This document shows, piece after piece, positions 20,678 through 32,310 of a stretch of 64,000 nt of DNA. Position numbers and translations under genes: made by a program. The notes under the pieces are model-generated. The model ran no database searches and was not told the origin of the DNA. It saw only the letters and a list, made by a program, of their open reading frames with translations. How positions within the stretch are numbered: the first letter of the stretch is position 1; every line of letters begins with the position of its first letter. The DNA is from Toxonevra muliebris. Taxonomy: Eukaryota > Arthropoda > Insecta > Diptera > Pallopteridae. The stretch spans positions 72,420,400 through 72,484,399 of the forward strand of contig OY829328.1 of the NCBI GenBank assembly GCA_963691655.1, given 5' to 3'.

Positions 20678-20710
20678 TTCTAAAGTTTTAAGTTCAATAT
20701 TGCTACTATT

Positions 20711-20760
20711 TCACTGAAATATACATATGCTTCGACTCGTACGTTGAAATTTTATATAGT
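20711..20760 (-). promoter_or_regulatory. Possible core promoter of the RS-protein gene
   Basis: On the minus strand TATATAAAA starts at 20758, and a TTCAGTGA initiator-like motif lies at about 20711-20718, giving a short leader of about 40 bases. The TATA-to-initiator distance (about 43) is longer than the usual 30, so either the start lies earlier (near 20728) or one of the two motifs is accidental. Confidence 0.35.
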
Positions 20761-20860
20761 TTTTATTTTTGTATTTACTTACTTTATGCTTTTTAGGTTT
20801 GTTCGCAATCAATGCCAACCATAAACTGATGACATTTGCTCGCCAGTCGGCATGTTTATA

Positions 20861-21300
20861 TACTCTCTCTCTCTCTTTCGTTTGTTGTGCAAAAGCTTGT
20901 AAACGTTTAAAATTTCTTATCTTCACTCATCGTTTATAAACGTTTGCACGTTTGCAAGCATTCGCTGTTGAGTTTTCTTTATCTTTCTCGTGGTTTGTGC
21001 AAGTGTTTTGCTCTATTGACTTAACGATTATAAACGTATAAATGTGTGCAAACGTTTGCTCTCTCGCTCTCTCTCTCTCTTTCGTTGCTCTTGCACACAT
21101 TTTGTAAACTTGCAGCCTATAACTTAACTATGACTAATCGTTTACAAGCAGAATAACGTTTGCAAACGTTCGCTACGCTAGTACAACATAATTTAATATT
21201 CTTTTTATTTACATATTATAGATTTTTAATCATTTAATTCCACTGTTGTTTTATTATACGTATGGATACGTATGCGATGACTTGCAAACGAATTGTGAAA
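20861..21300. promoter_or_regulatory. Upstream block with CT repeats and CAAACGTTTG palindromes
   Basis: Two CT repeats (20863-20877 and 21060-21081) have the form bound by GAGA factor in flies. Around them lie perfect palindromes GCAAACGTTTGC (21048-21059) and AACGTTTGCAAACGTT (21155-21170), plus half-matching ATAAACGTTTGCACGTTTGC (20937-20956), GTAAACGTTTAA (about 20899) and TTGCAAACGAA (21281). The density is far above the neighbourhood and lies 180-600 bases upstream of the RS-protein start. A regulatory role is inference. Confidence 0.55.
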
Positions 21301-22488
21301 TTGTATATTATTCAACAACTTTTTAATGGCTCAACCAATCTTCTTGATATTCTCTGAATATATTTGTTTTGTCGGGAGGCCTCAAATAGGCTATTCATAA
21401 AGCCGTTTGTAGAAGTGAGCGTAGCACCTCCCATACAACTCATATGCTTTTTTGGGTATATCTCTAGAAACATTCACAGTACAGTATTGAAATTTTTTAT
21501 AAATATGTTGGTTGTCATTACCATGCGACAGAAAAAATATAGGTTTCTGGGAAAGCTAGTAAAAAAAAATTCAAAATTTCTAAACTTTATAGACGGTAGC
21601 CAAGCCGACACTTTGAAGCTTTTATTTGGCCAAAAGTACCATTCAGAAAAAAACTCACATGCGCAACTTAGTGCACTCGATGGGAGTGAAACTTCTTTGG
21701 TAGGTTTGTGACTGGGCATATGTAAATGCAATAACAGCAGTCTGGGAGAGATAATTGTATGTATGCACATGGCATTTAAATAGTTAATATGAGTCGGTAC
21801 ATATCCAAAGTGCCAAGGCCATAGACGAAAATTGTCCAGATTTTTAATGCAATACACACTGACCGTACAAATAAATAGTTTAAGCAAAAGAAATAAGCCT
21901 AATTAATGTTAATTAAAAAACCTATTTAACTATTTTTTCAAAAGTAACTAAGTCCCATCGTAAGTGTAAATCAAAATTGCTTAAGTCCCTTTCAGCCAAT
22001 CGCATTCTTTCCTTGTTCTGCTACTGCATTGTAATAAATTTAGATTTTTGGCTTTGCACATGACCGCATTCATACAGATGCTTTATGTTTTCTTGTGCTT
22101 AAGTCCAGATGATTTTTTTTTCAAAAGTAATTAGGTCCATTTGGTATTTATCAAAAGTGCTTAAGTCCAACGTAATTGTTTTTTCTTCGCAAAGTGTCTC
22201 CAAAAACAGTTTTCTAAATACTTTTACCCATGTTACAAGTATTTAGAGGTAGAAGCTTTTTTTCAAAACGTAGCCATTTTGAACATTTTAGAGGTGCATT
22301 TTTTTAAATGGATAGAAAAGAGTGAGTTAATAGAAGATTATATATACTACTTTTACTACTTAGTACTGAATTATAAATTTTATTTATAATAAAAAACGTA
22401 TAAATAATGTTATTAAAATTAGTTTTCTTTATTAGGAAATACCTTGAACATGTTAAGAGTCAAAAAATAATATAAAAAGCAACAACTA
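21301..22488. other. No gene recognised; short direct repeats
   Basis: TTTTTTCAAAAGTAACTAAG with ATCAAAATTGCTTAAGTCC (about 21933-21983) recurs as CAAAAGTAATTAGG with ATCAAAAGTGCTTAAGTCC (about 22121-22170). The overlapping open frames at 21364-21887 lack any family signature and are probably accidental. Confidence 0.45.
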
Positions 22489-23769
22489 TTGGGAGTATGA
22501 ATGTATAAACTCGTATTTTTTCGTAATTTGCACATTTATTGTGAAAAAGTGATTATAAATTTATTCTTTAAAGTATTGTCCATCGTTAGCCACTACCTTT
22601 TCCCATCTTTCTGGTAGCATACGGATTCCGCGTCGAAAGAACTCCTCATCTTTTGAGGCTATCCACGAATCGACCCATTTTTTGAGTTCTTCGAAAGAAC
22701 GGAAGTGCTGTTCAGCCAGGCCATGTGTCATCGATCGGAACAAGTGGTAGTCAGAAGGAGCAATGTCTGGAGAATACGGAGGGTGGGGTTCACTTCCCAT
22801 TTCAGCGTTTCCAAGTATGTTTTTACTTGCCTTGCAACATGCGGCCGAGCATTGTCGTGCTGAAGAATAACTTCGTCGTGTCTATTCTCATATTCTGGCC
22901 TCTTATCCTTTAATGCTCGGCTCAAACGCATCAATTGTAGACGGTAGCGGTCACCAGAGATCGCTTCATTCGGTTTCAACAGCTCATAATACACGACACC
23001 TTCCATATCCCACCAAATACACAGCATGAGCTTGGATCCATGGATGTTCGGCTTTGCCGTTGATGTTGGTGCATGTCCGGGCGGTCCCCATGATTTTTTA
23101 CGCTTTTTGTTATCGTAACGTATCTACTTTTCATCGCCATTCACAATACGATGCAGAAAACCCTTTCTTTTCTGTCGTTCAATCAGCAGTTCACATGCGA
23201 AAAATCGTCGTTTGACGTCTCTCGGCTTCAATTCGTACGGCACCCAATTTCCTTGCTTTTGAATCATTCCCAATGCTTTTAATCGTTTGGAAATTGATAA
23301 ACTCCTAAGGATTCTGCAAGTTCTTGTTGCGTTTGACATGAATCTTCTTCGAGTAATGCCTTCAATTCTTCATCTTCGAACTTTTTCGGGCCGCCTGAAC
23401 GTTCCCTGTCTTCAACATCAAAATCACCACTTTTGAAACGGGCATACCACACCTGACACATTCTAACGTCTATAGCACAGTCAGGATAAGCTTCAGTGAG
23501 TAAACGATGTGCTTCAGTTGCGTTTTTCTTTAAATGGAAGAAGCAAATTAAAACTTCCCGCAAATGTTGATTTGTTGGCACGAAATTCGACATTTTCAGT
23601 TAAAGTAAAACAATTTTGTAAAATTATGAAAATTATTTATTTGACAGATCAATTCTTATAGTATTTTTGGCGCTCTTCGAGATAGAATAGCTGTCAATGT
23701 CAAAAAAATGACGCGTATGATAGATATGAAGTTAGTCACAATTACGAGTTTATACATTTATACTCCCAA
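22489..23769 (-). mobile_element. mariner element, full length but inactive
   Basis: The ends are TTGGGAGTATGAATGTATAA (22489) and TTATACATTTATACTCCCAA (23769), inverted repeats of about 27 bases with two mismatches. They are flanked by TA at 22487-22488 and 23770-23771. At 1281 bases it has the full size of a mariner. Both ends are present, but the transposase is broken. Confidence 0.95.
22561..23593 (-). pseudogene. mariner transposase (DD34D), with stop and frameshifts
   Basis: The minus-strand frame starts MSNFVPTNQHLREVLICFFH and shows the N-terminal helix-turn-helix (VWYARFKSGDFDVEDRERSG). A frameshift lies near 23290, and at GDEK the expected next Trp codon is a TAG stop (about 23123). 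The core continues with MLCIWWDMEGVVYYELLKPN and LQHDNARPHVARQVKTYLET (second Asp). There is another frameshift near 22790, and then YSPDIAPSDYHLF (third Asp) and PERWEKVVANDGQYFKE. The spacing agrees with the mariner DD34D signature. At least three independent lesions make it inactive. Confidence 0.92.
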
Positions 23770-23771
23770 TA

Positions 23772-24040
23772 TTTCTCCCTATGTTCATGCAATACTATAT
23801 AAATTATTTTCTTATAAATTCTCACCTAAAAATTTAACTATGAAACTCAACAACTCTGTTGCAAAAACAAATGTTTTCCCAATTGTCAAAGTTCCTCTTA
23901 TTTGTCAAAATGCATTTACCTTCTTAATTCTTCTGCCATGGTAGAGAGTGTGGATTTTCACGCACACCAGGTTGATTGCTACCGAAATTTTGTTGAGATT
24001 GATTTTGTACTGTTTTCTTTTTAATGTAAACGAAAAGGTA
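23772..24040. other. Short AT-rich flank
   Basis: No gene or repeat recognised between the mariner right end and the tandem array. Confidence 0.4.
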
Positions 24041-24640
24041 GATTCAAATATATTTATATTGTTTATGTTTTACATTGCGCTATAAAAGCAACAGATGACG
24101 TTGCTATTGATATATTCGTATTTATGTTTAGCATAGTGCTATCAACAGATGGCGTTTCTATTGAAAAACTATGTTAATAATAGATAATAAATAGTTTTTG
24201 ATGTGCAACACTTACTTGTATTAAACAAGTCATAACGCGCTGTAAATTTGTTATCTTTTTGTCGCACTAAATATTTCAGAAACGTTTTGTTTTTGACGTT
24301 CTTTTCATAATAGTAGTACATTCGAATACATTTATATTGTTTATGTTTTGTATTGCGCTACAACAAGCAACAGATGGCATTGCTATTGATATATGCGTAT
24401 TTATGTTTTTCATAGTGCCAACAGATGGCGTTGCTATAGAAAACTATTTTAATAAAAGATAATAAAAAATGATGTACAACACTTACTCATAACGCGCTGT
24501 AAATTTTTTATTTTTTTGTCGCACTAAATATTTGCGAAAACGTTTTGCTTTTGTTGTTCTTTTCATTAAAGTAGTAGATTCAAATATATTTGAATTGTTT
24601 ATGTTTTTCATAGTATTATGAAGTCAACAGATGGCGTTAT
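24041..24640. repeat. Tandem repeat, unit about 260-278 bp, about 2.3 copies
   Basis: ATTGTTTATGTTT with its preceding ATTCRAATAYATTT starts units at about 24041, 24319 and 24577. Within each unit CAACAGATGGCGTTGCTATT (or a one-base variant), CATAACGCGCTGTAAATTT, TTTGTCGCACTAAATATTT and CGTTTTG follow in order. The third copy is cut after the CAACAGATGGCGTT motif. No coding content. Confidence 0.9.
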
Positions 24641-25330
24641 TATTGTATCGACTCATCTCTTTCTCACTCATTGCAGATCTGTCATTTATGTTCTATTGTG
24701 AAAACAAATATTCTTCTTTGTACACAAATAACGCACACACGTATTCTAAAAAATAATCACTTAAAAAATTGTTTTCAGTAAATTAATGCTTAATATACCA
24801 AACCAATTTAAGGGATTTTCAAAATTTTTTATTTCTACTACATCTCTTTTGTTTTTCACTTCACTATGTAATAACCCCAAATGGAAGCATTGTGGTTGCG
24901 GAATTGAATAGTTTCCGTCTCCGTTCTTCTTCTTATTTTAATGACTTCCGTCTCCACTTTCTGTTTCTTGTTCAGTTTACCCCTCAAAATGCCACCAAAG
25001 AAGTTTCACTTCAAAAATTTTCGTAATTTTTTTTAAAATAATAAATTTTTAGAGTTTTTTACAAAACAATCCAGCTCACGAATGGTAATCGTTTGAGCTG
25101 AAATTTTTTTTTTTTGCATGGGTCACCTTAATATATCTATTTACATACGATGATTCATTGTTGATTATGCACTATAAATATGAACGATGATTCACTATAT
25201 TATTCTATGAAAAATTATGAAAATCGATCAGATTCTTTACTTAGGCCTACTCAAAAAAGATCGCTTAAAATGTATTTTGACATTGTTTGGATTGTTAAGT
25301 AATTTTACATTAAATCATTTAAAAAAAGTT
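24641..25330. other. No gene recognised
   Basis: Contains CCAGCTCACGAATGG...GTTTGAGCTGAAA with long T runs (25010-25130); otherwise featureless. Confidence 0.4.
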
Positions 25331-26249
25331 ACTTTCTCTCAGTTATGCGCATTAAACACGAAAAATGTGGAATCAATTCAGAGGCGCTACGAAAAGAGGA
25401 CCAGCGAAAATTGTTCTAATTTCCACTGCAAAATTGTTTCCTTTTTGCGTTACTGCACCTCCTTCACTAGTACCATGCAATGTCTTATTACTGTTTCTTC
25501 TTGGCCATCGTACCAAGTGTAGCAGAAGAGAACACGCTCTTTGATAATATGAGGCGCACATAATTGAAAATCAGTAATTAACTCCAAGGATGTATATTCA
25601 AGTATCTTTCAACAGTATCTTATACATGCGATCATCCCTTAAATTACTGTTGAATTCTGTTGGTACTGCTGTCATTTGCCTTTGTGTCTTTTTACTATAG
25701 TATTGTATTTATTTACTATAAACGATCATGTTAAAAGGATAGAGGAAAAAAATTACCAACACTTAATTATGATCACTTCATATTTTGCAAACGTTTGCTG
25801 ATTCAATGGCACGTGGCACTAATGTCATACAGCGACAATAATGAGCCGTTGAATGCTACTTGTTGAAGAGGCGCACTAACCCTGAAATGAAAAAATGTTG
25901 AATGGAAATTTCAGATTAATTTTCGTTTACTCCTCCTTGGCGTGCCACTGAACTGATTCCCTGTTTTTGGTGTTTTGGTATACATAAAACGGTATGAGAT
26001 GCACATATCTGAGAGTAGGTAATCTTCTTCAAACCAAAAGAAGCTGAAGAATTTTTCTCGTTTACTGAAGAGAATAAATAGTTAACGTATACTGTAAAAA
26101 GTAATCCCTAAAAGTATGCTATAAAAAGTAGCGAGATAATGTTTGATGAATTTAAAAAGAACGCGTTAACCCTATCTCTCAGTACATTTCATAATTCTGA
26201 AATATATGAGTAAAATCTGAAAAACAAAGAAGTTTCCAAATTTCCTTAA

Positions 26250-26425
26250 AATAAATTTGGAATATTCTGAAACTAATTGAAATCAGTTTGGATCATTTTG
26301 AAATCAGTTTGGATCATTTTGAAATAATTTTAAAATAACCTTAAATCATTTTGAAATTGTTTCCAATCATTTACGAATATTTTGAAATCATTTTGGAATA
26401 TTGTGAAATCAATTAAAAGTATTCT
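26250..26425. repeat. Short-period degenerate repeat
   Basis: TTTGGATCATTTTGAAATCA and relatives (TTTTGAAATAATTT, ATTTTGAAATTG) repeat with a period of about 20-22 bases. Low-complexity expansion, non-coding. Confidence 0.7.
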
Positions 26426-26519
26426 GGCTATTATCCTTGCAATTGTATTCTTAAATTTTTTACATTGCAACGCAAAAAAAAAAAAAAATTGGTAAAAGTT
26501 TAATATTTTATTATTATTT

Positions 26520-26960
26520 AAATGCGATTATGGTTAATCTTTTGTATAGCCTTAGCTTCTAACACAATTCTAAATTAAGACTACTAATGAAGAAGTGTGG
26601 TAGATTTTTGACGCATAACGCAAAAGATCTCAAGAGCCTAAGTATTTTCGAGGTAAAGCATTCTACATTTTGTGATAGCCGGGCATTCTCATTAATTTCA
26701 TTTCATCGACAAAAATCAGATTGTGATATACCCAACTTCTTAAAATGGTACTTAAGAAAACAGTGACCTGTAAGAATTCCAGTAAAAACACGAATTTATA
26801 TTATTTTTAATTCAATTATGCGTTTTGCATTAATGACGATTGGACTAATAAGCCTTTTAGCCTGTTGAAGACCTTTAAGTCTAAGTTCGGGACTTATGAG
26901 GAGTCTAAGTTCCACCTTCTCGCTGGGCTATCCACCGTTTAATTTTCATGAAGCTAGTAT
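26520..26960 (-). pseudogene. Probable LINE C-terminal remnant
   Basis: On the minus strand a translation gives TGILTGHCFL followed by KYHFKKLGISQSDFC, similar to the segment between RNase H and the Cys-His knuckle in the family A LINE copies (for example ITGILTGHC at 48.87 kb). The remainder is too broken to follow. A weak call. Confidence 0.45.
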
Positions 26961-29042
26961 TACTTTATTAGATTTGGATAGTTTAAAATATTTCCATTAA
27001 ATTTTGGTTTTTATAGTGTATGAGCTTAGACCTACTTGACTGTCGACTTTGCACAGAATATAGGAAACAAACAGACCCCTAAACATATTTATGATGCTTG
27101 TTTCTTGATACTGTGATATATGTACAATTTTGGCGTCCAAAACAAAGTTGACGATTATAAAAAGAGTTTTGGGTTCAAATTTTTCTTAAAATGTTCATAT
27201 TTTCATTTTGTTTATTTCTTCTTCTGCATAATTTTTCTTCATGAAAATAAAAGAAGGCGCAAGAACATTAAAACTATCACTTAATGCTCCTAAGAAAAAA
27301 ATTTTGAAGATATTTCTTCACATCTGGTCAGCTTCTCCTCGCACCATCGTACCACGTAGCGTAGTAGTAACAAACATGTCAATTCTTTGAAAAAGTGAGG
27401 CGCTCATAATAAAAAGTCGGTAAATTACTTCAAGGAAAAATATTCAAGAATTTTTCTATTATGATCATTTACACATACAATCATCCCTTAAAATGCTGTT
27501 ACCTACCCTCATTTATGTTCACTTCATATTTTGCATGCGTCTGTTGATTCTATGGCACGTGGCACTACTGTCATGCAGCGACAATGATGAGACATAGATA
27601 TCAAATGCTAATTAGAAGAGGTGCACTAACCCAGAATTGAAAAAATTTTAAATGAGAATTTCAGACCAATTTTCGTTCGCTCCTCCTTAGCGTGCCAGTG
27701 AACTGATTCCCCATTTTTAGTGTTTTGGGAAAAAACGGTGTGAGAAGCACATAACTGAGAGTAGATAATATTTTTATTCTTCTGGCATACTGAAGAAAAT
27801 AAATAGTTAACGTATACTGCAAAAATTAATTCCTAACACTATACCATAGAAAGAAAGATAATGTTTGACGAACTTAAGAAAAACATTAACCTAATAAACC
27901 TTACAATTTAAAGTACAAATTTTTCGCTCTCCAAAGCAATAACAATGATCAGTTGTAATTTCTTATAGACATATATGTGAACAGTATATTGTATTAATTG
28001 TAATATAACCAAAGACACTATGCTGCATTATTTATATTTATATGTATACAGAATGATTTTTTAAGTTTTGCGGAAGAATTCTTTGTGTTCCTTTTTTTTT
28101 AAAGAAAATTACCTGCTTTCAGTTATGTTCATCTCATATCTTATTTTTCAAGACCATGAAAAATGTGGAGCCACTTCAGCAGCGCATCGAAGAGGGACAG
28201 CCGAAAGTCTGTTGGAAACTCCTCTTCAAAATTGTTTTCACCTACGTTAGTGCACCTCTTCAACAAATGTCATACAATGTTTCTGCATGATCACAGTGCC
28301 AAGCGTAAAAGAAGCAATACGTTCATTTATAATATAAGGCGCACATCATTGAGAAACAGTAACTAACTACGAGGAGATATAATTAAGTATCTTTCTAATA
28401 TGAACATTTATACATTCGATCATCCCTTAAATTACTGTTGAATCCTGTTGTTACTATTGCCATTCGTCTTTGCATCTTTATACTACATTGTAAATTAAAA
28501 GAATAGTGTTGTCAAAAATTACCTACTCTCAGTTATGTTCACTTCATATTTTGTAAGCATGTGTTAATTCTATAACACATTGAGATGGAAACGTTAGAGT
28601 TAGAACGTTTTTTTTGTACAGTACAAATGACGCTTTTTCACTAAATTCAACTGTCAATTCTGGTATGAGATCGTGAAACCTATGTAATCTTCTACTATCA
28701 CTACTGCTACTATTATGGCACAACAGCCCATGGAAGGCCAAGGCCGAGCTTTTTGCTTATATAATCACGTTCATAAATGAGCCTGACCATCTCAAAGAAA
28801 ATTAATTAATTGAATAAAATTAATTAAAATTAATTCAACGACCAAAAAGCCCGAATAAATAAAAGATACGATAGAAAATTAGGATACTTTACATTTTTTT
28901 TTAACTAACTACAACATCTTTCTTGTTATTTACATATAATCAAACAAAAAGTAGAACTAAGCTCAATAAAAAATGTATTTCGAATTTAAAAATTATTTAA
29001 TATTTTTTCACTTAAGAACATTTTTTTTCCAGTTTAAATTAT

Positions 29043-29325
29043 GACCTCGATAGTCTAGTGGGTAGTGCAGTAGACTTTAATCCAGGGGGTTGCGGGTTCG
29101 ATTCCCGTATTCGTCTGGTGGTTAATTTTTATAACCTTCTTATATTCCTATGTATTTGAAGTGAATGAGAATTGCCTGATTGGCAATGACAAAACCACCA
29201 AGTGATAACAAATTGCCCCACCGCCGTTCGGAGCCGGCGTAAAACTGTAGGTCCAAGCAAGTGGTATCACAATGGGCCGTTCCGGCCTAAGTGTGTCTTT
29301 GGACAGCCACTTATCTTAACCTAAA
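29043..29325 (+). mobile_element. tRNA-derived SINE, family 1, copy C
   Basis: GACCTCGATAGTCTAGTGGG with A box (TAGTCTAGTGG) and B box (GGTTCGATTCC) starts the element. The body (TCTGGTGGTTAATTTTTATA), the GCCGTTCGGAGCCGGCGTAA stretch and the tail (TATCACAATGGGCCGTTCCG, GACAGCCAC) match copy A. It ends in CTTAACCTAAA. Flanking TTTAAATTAT and CTTAAATTGT are probably the target duplication. It lies inside the cluster of palindromic modules. Confidence 0.9.
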
Positions 29326-30612
29326 CTTAAATTGTGAGGTTTAGGTTTGACGTTTTTTTTTAATCCTAGAAAGGTAATCATATTTTTTTACATACGATGT
29401 AGGTAATTTTCGTCAAATAAACTAAGTCCTATTTAACTCCAATTTTTAGAAAGAATAAATATATAGTGTACAAACTCTTTTTTCTTTCCTAATCGTATGA
29501 TTCGATTTTCTTTTTTAAAAATTAGTTATTTACTTTTAGGCAACTTACTTTAAGGTACAGCAAAGATGAAATTTAAAAAAAAATGTATGTGGTGTTCGTT
29601 GAATTGACGAAGGTTCCCTTGCTAGGGTTAAATTCACCCAGCACTATCTCTTTAATTTCTATAGTATACTTTTAGGGATTACTTTTTATAGTAGACGTTA
29701 ATTATTTATTTTCTTTAGTATGCATGAACAATTCTTCAGCGTCTTTTGCTTTGAAGATTACCTACTCTCAGTTATGTGCATCTTATACAGTTTTATCCCA
29801 AAACACTAAAAATGAGGAATCAGTCCAGTGGCACGCAAAGGGGGGGCCAACGAAAATTGGTCTGAAATTCCCCTTCAAAATTAACTCATAATCAAGTTCT
29901 CTTCAACAAGTAACAATCGCCGCATGACAGTCATGCCACGTGTCATAGAATCAACAGATGCATACAAAATATGAAGTGAACATAATTGAGGGTAGGTGAT
30001 TTTCTACAAGGAATTTTTTCTCTAACCTTTTAATAGGATCATCTATAAAAAATATATCCGATGTATGGTAGTAAAAAGATACTAAGGTAAATGGCAACAA
30101 AAAACAACATAATTTTAAGGGATGATTGATCGTATGTGAAAACGATCGTATTATATAGTTGTAGTGACTGATTCTCATTATCGTGCGTCTTTTATATTTT
30201 CAAAGAGCATGTTACTTGTGTTGCTCTTGGCATGATGATCATTTAGCAACATTGAAGATATTTTGAATTATTTGAAATATTTTGTATGATACTTGTTAAA
30301 AAGGAACACCACTAACGAGGATTAATTCTTTGTATTCCTTTTTTTTTTTTTTTTTTTTGAAGAAAATTACCTACTCTCAGTTATGTGCGCCTCATATCTT
30401 TTTTTCTAAAACATGAAAAATGTGGAATCACTTCAGTAGTGCAAAAATTATTCTGAAATTTTTTCTCAAAATTTTTTCATTTCTGCTTTAGTGATCTTTT
30501 TTAACAAGTATCATTCAATGACTCATCATTGATGCCACATGGCAGTTGTGACACGTGTCATATAATAAACAGACGCTTGTAAAATATGAAGTAAACATTA
30601 TTGAGAGTAGAT

Positions 30613-31175
30613 GATTTCTTCAAATTTAGATTCAGAAAGATACAACAATAACAACAACAAAATTTTAAGAGCTGATCGTATGCATACACGATTGTGTTAG
30701 AAAAATGCTTGATTATATTTTCTTGAAATAATTTACCAACTCAAAATCATGAGCGCCTTATGTTGTCTAGAAGAATAATGTGTAGTTAATGAAATCTGAA
30801 CAAATTAAGAAATTAAGGGCGTGCAAAACAACGTGTAAGAATTTTCAATAACTTTGTATTGATAAAGTAATCGTATTATTAATTAGATATTTTCCAAAAA
30901 CTTTTAAATTTGTAATAAAAAAATGTATTTGTGAAAATATCACTAAACGTGACACAAACGTCGGTATGTTAATTTTAAAGAGATACGTTTTAAAAAAATT
31001 GTATAGTTATTACAATGAAAGTGCTAGAGAATAAAGAAGTGATAGAAATAAAAAAGATTCTGGGACAAAATGTGTGTTTAATGACTCCAAAGACTCTTCT
31101 GAAAGCAGAAACAGTGGGTCGAAATGCAAAGACTTATAGACAGTTTAAAAAAATATAAAATTGATAAAAATACAA
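30613..31175. other. No gene recognised
   Basis: AT-rich DNA with a further linker-like piece of the palindromic cluster (TTTAAGAGCTGATCGTATGC near 30662) and nothing else recognisable. Confidence 0.4.
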
Positions 31176-31425
31176 TTAAATATCAAGACACTCCAACACC
31201 AGTTTTAAGGTGACCTGGTCAGATTTGAGTGCATTGAAAGCCGCTTGGCTATCGGTTAGGATCGCAATGTTTTGGCTCCGGTAGTTGCGCTTGGATTTCA
31301 AAGTATGCACATCTATCAATTGCGTATATTCCCGCTTGAAAGATACTGAGTATTTTATCAGTACCGTGGGTGAGCCATAATTTCCCATTCAAACTGTCGC
31401 AGTTTTGGAAGTGTCTCCTGCGCTG
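31176..31425 (-). pseudogene. LINE RNase H fragment (family A)
   Basis: Two overlapping minus-strand frames give IFQAGIYAIDRCAYFEIQ (carrying the position of the catalytic Glu, here Gly) and SQNIAILTDSQAAFNALKSD (catalytic Asp in TDSQ). This is the middle of a retrotransposon RNase H domain. It is frame-shifted between the two halves and truncated on both sides. The same motif pair is seen at about 40.2 kb. Confidence 0.8.
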
Positions 31426-31439
31426 TGTGTGAGCGAGCG

Positions 31440-31575
31440 AGAGGATAATTCTGTCTATATCCCACCAAACACAAAGCATAAACTTTTAGAATGGAGACCA
31501 GCTATGGGAGCTACAGATGGAGTTTGATCTCTATTAAACTATCTTTTTCGCTTAACATTCTTATACAGGATCTAC
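31440..31575 (-). pseudogene. mariner transposase fragment
   Basis: The minus-strand translation gives ILYKNVKRKR, then APIAGLHSKSLCFVFGGI, matching the mariner segment after the first catalytic Asp (compare RYDNKKRKKSW and SKLMLCIWWDMEG in the copy at 23.1 kb). It directly abuts the RNase H fragment at 31176-31425. Only about 45 codons remain, with stops. Confidence 0.65.
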
Positions 31576-32099
31576 TTGTTAGTAGTGATAAATAATATCT
31601 AGTGATTTCAACTACTGAAAAACTGAATGAATGATTTTAACGATCGAACGAATTCATTTATTCGCATATTTCGCTTACAAAAAAAAAATCGTTAGAATAT
31701 TTCTCTAAATAGCAACAAAATGTTTGTACATTCATTCAAAATACATCACTCACAAATGATTTTTTCACAACTATAAAATGAATGGAAATTTTTTAACTAT
31801 CGAAGAATTCGGTAATTTTTATTCGATAATTCTCAGCACTAGTTTTGATATGCCCCTATATTAATAAAGTACGGGCATTTGTAATTGGAATGCTTGTCTC
31901 ATATCAGTATAGCCCCGACATTGCACCGTCTGACCAGTGTGGCCAACTCAGCGTTTTTCCTCGCTAAATTTAGTGCTTTTTGAAAATTAAAACGCGGAAA
32001 AAAGTGATTTAGCGGTTAGCGCGTTTTTTTCAATTTAAAAGACATAAAATGCTCCGCTAAATAATCCATTTCCTGAATAATCTTAATAACAATACAAAA
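31576..32099. other. No gene recognised
   Basis: CAGTGTGGCCAACTCAGCG at about 31938 resembles a hAT terminal repeat, but no partner end was found. Confidence 0.35.
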
Positions 32100-32310
32100 T
32101 GGATTCATCGAAATTCAGGCAAAAAATCTAACTCAAATTCAGACCCAAAAGGAGGCATTTTGCCAAAAGTCTAAAAAGGGCTCAAGAATCAATCCAAAAT
32201 TCAGGACAAAAATAGCCCATAAATCAAACCATAATGTAGACCAAAAATCAAATCAAATGTAAGACCAAAATTCAAACCGACAACCAGACCAAAACTTTGT
32301 TGTGATGTTA
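32100..32310 (+). repeat. Degenerate CAAAATTCAGACC-type repeat, block 1
   Basis: Variants of CAAAAATCAAACC and CAAATTCAGACCC follow each other with a period of roughly 12-25 bases. The same family occurs at 34980-36110 and 61970-62700 in this orientation and at 53380-55150 in the opposite one. Confidence 0.75.

Larger units (their letters stand above)
25331..30612. repeat. Cluster of palindromic repeat modules
   Basis: At least six modules of about 230-290 bases begin with variants of TTACCTACTCTCAGTTATGT and end with its inverse (ACATAACTGAGAGTAGRT). They lie at about 25331-25565, 25750-26035, 27495-27770, 28105-28370, 29755-30000 and 30360-30615, with partial ones near 27310-27420 and 28518-28590. 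The middles share TGGCACGTGGCAC or its inverse (ACGTGTCATAGAATCAACAG), GCACTAACCC and CCAATTTTCGTT-type segments in either orientation. Linkers also recur (GATCATCCCTTAAATTACTG at about 25632 and 28430). The pattern is that of a self-complementary non-coding element multiplied locally. Confidence 0.8.

Noticed and set aside
21364..21711. 115-residue plus-strand frame near 21.4 kb
   Set aside because: No domain, no splice or polyadenylation context, and composition typical of chance frames in this DNA.
31938..31960. hAT-like terminal motif CAGTGTGGCCAACTC
   Set aside because: No matching opposite end or target duplication could be found.
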